The translations under genes were made by a program, and so were the position numbers. Below, piece after piece: positions 62,452 to 64,000 of a stretch of 64,000 bases of DNA. The notes under the pieces were generated by a model. It did no database searches and was not told the origin of the DNA. It saw nothing but the letters and a program-made list of their open reading frames with translations. The stretch's first letter is position 1, and each line of letters opens with the position of its first letter. The stretch lies in the NCBI GenBank assembly GCA_016719615.1, contig JADJYQ010000001.1:656501-720500 (forward strand), given 5' to 3'. The DNA comes from Saprospiraceae bacterium (lineage in GTDB: Bacteria; Bacteroidota; Bacteroidia; Chitinophagales; Saprospiraceae).

Positions 62452-63581
62452 TGAGTAACAGAAAGAAAATACCAGATGATATAATGCTTAAGCTATGGGT
62501 TAAATCCGGTGGAAGATGTGAATTTCCAGGATGTAACGTCATGGTTTGGCGTGATGGTTTAACTTTAAAAGAGGATAATTTCGCACACATGGCCCATATC
62601 GTTGCTGCAAGTAGCAATGGGCCCCGTGGGGATGTAGTTTTATCTCCAGAGTTGCAGATTGATTATGATAATCTTTTATTGCTTTGCCAAACCCATTCAA
62701 AATTAATTGATGGAAAAAACAAGAATGATTATTCAGTAGAAGATCTGGTTAAATATAAGGCTATACATGAAGATCGTATTAGGAGACAAACAGAACTTGC
62801 ACCTGAACACAAGACTACTGTGGTTATTTTTCAATCACCAATTCGTGATAGACAAGTAGTAATATCGAATGCTCAGGCTTTTGCTGCTCTATACCCTCGA
62901 TACCCAGCGGATGATAAAGGTATATTTTTTGATTTCTCAACTAAATCTGGTAGTGGTGATCAAAATTTTTGGAATGAATATTCTCGTGAAATTTCTGAAC
63001 AAGTTAAACATAGTCTACGTAAAGGAAACAATGGACAACGATATGAACACTTATCCATATTTGGGCTTGCTCCGATCCCTGCACTTATATGTTTAGGAAA
63101 TCAAGTCGGTAATATTATCGCATCTGACCTTTTTCAAAAACATCGAGACACGGATGATTGGAAATGGAAACAAGAACTTTTATTAGACCCCTTTGAATAT
63201 CAATATTCGTTTAATGATGGTTCCGATAAATCTAAAGTTGCACTTGTTTTGTCTTTAAGTGGTAAGATTGGTTCCAAAGAATACAGAACTATCTTGGGTA
63301 GTGAAGTACCTGTATTCGAGATCGAAGTCGAAAATGCTGGCCCCGAATTTCTTATGTATAAATCTCGCCTTGAGAAATTCAGAATGTTATACCGAAAGAC
63401 CATTAGCGATATAAGAGCCAAATACGGAGGTGAATGCGTTATTCATCTTTTTCCAGCAATTCCGTCTCCGATAGCAGTGTTATGCGGAAAAGAATTATTA
63501 CCTAAAGCTGATCCTCCAGTACTTGTATATGATTATGATAAAAATCAAGGTGGATTCCTGCCAACATTAACAATAAAATAA
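62451..63581 (+). CDS. CBASS effector Cap5 (HNH nuclease-SAVED)
   Basis: 376 residues. HNH domain: CEFPGCNVMVW, AHMAHIVAASSNGPRGD and NLLLLCQTHSKLIDG (His-Asn-His with Cys pairs). From about residue 120 a SAVED domain (VVIFQSPIRDRQVVISNAQAF ... HLSIFGLAPIPALICLGNQV ... PVFEIEVENAGPEFLMYKSRLEKFRMLYRKTISDIRA, then HLFPAIPSPIAVLCGKELLPKADPPVLVYDY) which binds cyclic nucleotides. On activation such effectors degrade DNA and kill the infected cell. The CD-NTase follows 7 bp downstream. Confidence 0.92.
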   Translation: MSNRKKIPDDIMLKLWVKSGGRCEFPGCNVMVWRDGLTLKEDNFAHMAHIVAASSNGPRGDVVLSPELQIDYDNLLLLCQTHSKLIDGKNKNDYSVEDLVKYKAIHEDRIRRQTELAPEHKTTVVIFQSPIRDRQVVISNAQAFAALYPRYPADDKGIFFDFSTKSGSGDQNFWNEYSREISEQVKHSLRKGNNGQRYEHLSIFGLAPIPALICLGNQVGNIIASDLFQKHRDTDDWKWKQELLLDPFEYQYSFNDGSDKSKVALVLSLSGKIGSKEYRTILGSEVPVFEIEVENAGPEFLMYKSRLEKFRMLYRKTISDIRAKYGGECVIHLFPAIPSPIAVLCGKELLPKADPPVLVYDYDKNQGGFLPTLTIK

Positions 63582-63588
63582 ACTAATT

Positions 63589-64000
63589 ATGACTATAGAA
63601 AAATATTTACAAGATTTGCTTAAATCACAAGACTTAACAGAGCAACAAGAAGAAGATCTGCAAAAACACAAAAAGGAGATAACTGATTATCTTCGTAAAG
63701 AGTTTGGAAATGATCCCATTATTAAATATGCCGGATCTCGAGAAAAAGGAACTATGATCAGCGAGAGATATGACCTTGACGTAGTTTGTTATTTTCCAAG
63801 TTCAGATGATCGCTCACTAAAAGAAATCCGTGAAGACGTAGCACATCATCTTGAAGACAAATATGAACTTACTCATAAGTCTTCATCAGAAAGAATCATG
63901 GATCTAAAGGGATCTCAAGCTCCAGTTGATTTTCATATTGATGTTGTGCCTGGTCGTTTCATTGAAGACACTAAAGATGTTTTTTTACATGTTGCTTATG
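63589..64000 (+). CDS. CD-NTase (CBASS cyclic nucleotide synthase), partial
   Basis: From ATG 63589 the frame is open to the window end, about 137 residues visible: MTIEKYLQDLLKSQDLTEQQ, then the nucleotidyltransferase motif YAGSREKGTMISERYDLDVVCYF with GS and D-x-D, and the third Asp in VDFHIDVVPGRF. It makes the cyclic oligonucleotide that activates the neighbouring Cap5. The clade (product) cannot be decided from this part. Confidence 0.92.
   Translation, partial: MTIEKYLQDLLKSQDLTEQQEEDLQKHKKEITDYLRKEFGNDPIIKYAGSREKGTMISERYDLDVVCYFPSSDDRSLKEIREDVAHHLEDKYELTHKSSSERIMDLKGSQAPVDFHIDVVPGRFIEDTKDVFLHVAY

Overview
The window looks like a chromosomal contig from a Bacteroidota bacterium, most likely a Saprospiraceae-type environmental lineage. 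The phylum call rests on type IX secretion (T9SS) C-terminal sorting domains, an SprB-like repeat protein, DUF3127, DUF6660, four-helix-bundle (S23/IVP-type) genes, lipoproteins with SCG/SCD lipoboxes, and promoters with the phylum-specific -7 box TAnnTTTG. The family call is inference.

Layout. 1-22 kb is an ordinary, gene-dense core-like region: a Rv2179c-type exonuclease, an endonuclease/exonuclease/phosphatase protein, DUF3127, proS, a Tyr-rich secreted protein, a FadL-like porin, yaaA, a penicillin acylase, two T9SS proteins (one with a CxxCH haem site and a beta-propeller), DoxX, an IscA-type protein and an ABC-F protein with unusual active sites. Short minisatellites sit at gene 3' ends. 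At 15.5-16.5 kb a DUF433/DUF5615 toxin-antitoxin remnant lies between two structured direct repeats. 22.9-38.4 kb is bounded by two inverted copies of one IS3-family element. Between them lie a four-gene locus of unknown function and a heavy-metal efflux island (DUF6660, CusA-type RND pump, TolC, adaptor, metal-binding lipoprotein, P1B ATPase), plus a tRNA-like structure and the remains of a tRNA-Leu gene.

38.4-58 kb is AT-rich accessory DNA: a GT-C-like membrane protein, an IS481-family element, then a signalling and secretion-like locus. There a small protein, a 7TM-like membrane protein, a histidine kinase and a LuxR-type regulator form one operon, surrounded by a subtilase with a separate small inhibitor-like protein, several lipoproteins, outer-membrane barrels and orphan genes. 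Many of their upstream regions carry paired TAGTAnnnnnCTGCAA-like boxes spaced about 21 bp ahead of a perfect TAnnTTTG box. I regard this as the best candidate for an undescribed system: a two-component regulon.

58-64 kb is an integrative island at tRNA-Lys(CUU): XRE regulator, tyrosine recombinase, NYN-domain protein, LexA-like regulator, DUF2188, and a CBASS defence operon (HNH-SAVED effector and CD-NTase) that runs off the right edge.

Caveat: at least seven genes are broken by single-base changes in homopolymer runs, and the two IS3 copies differ, where I compared them, only in homopolymer lengths. Many of the frameshifts are therefore probably sequencing errors rather than true pseudogenes.
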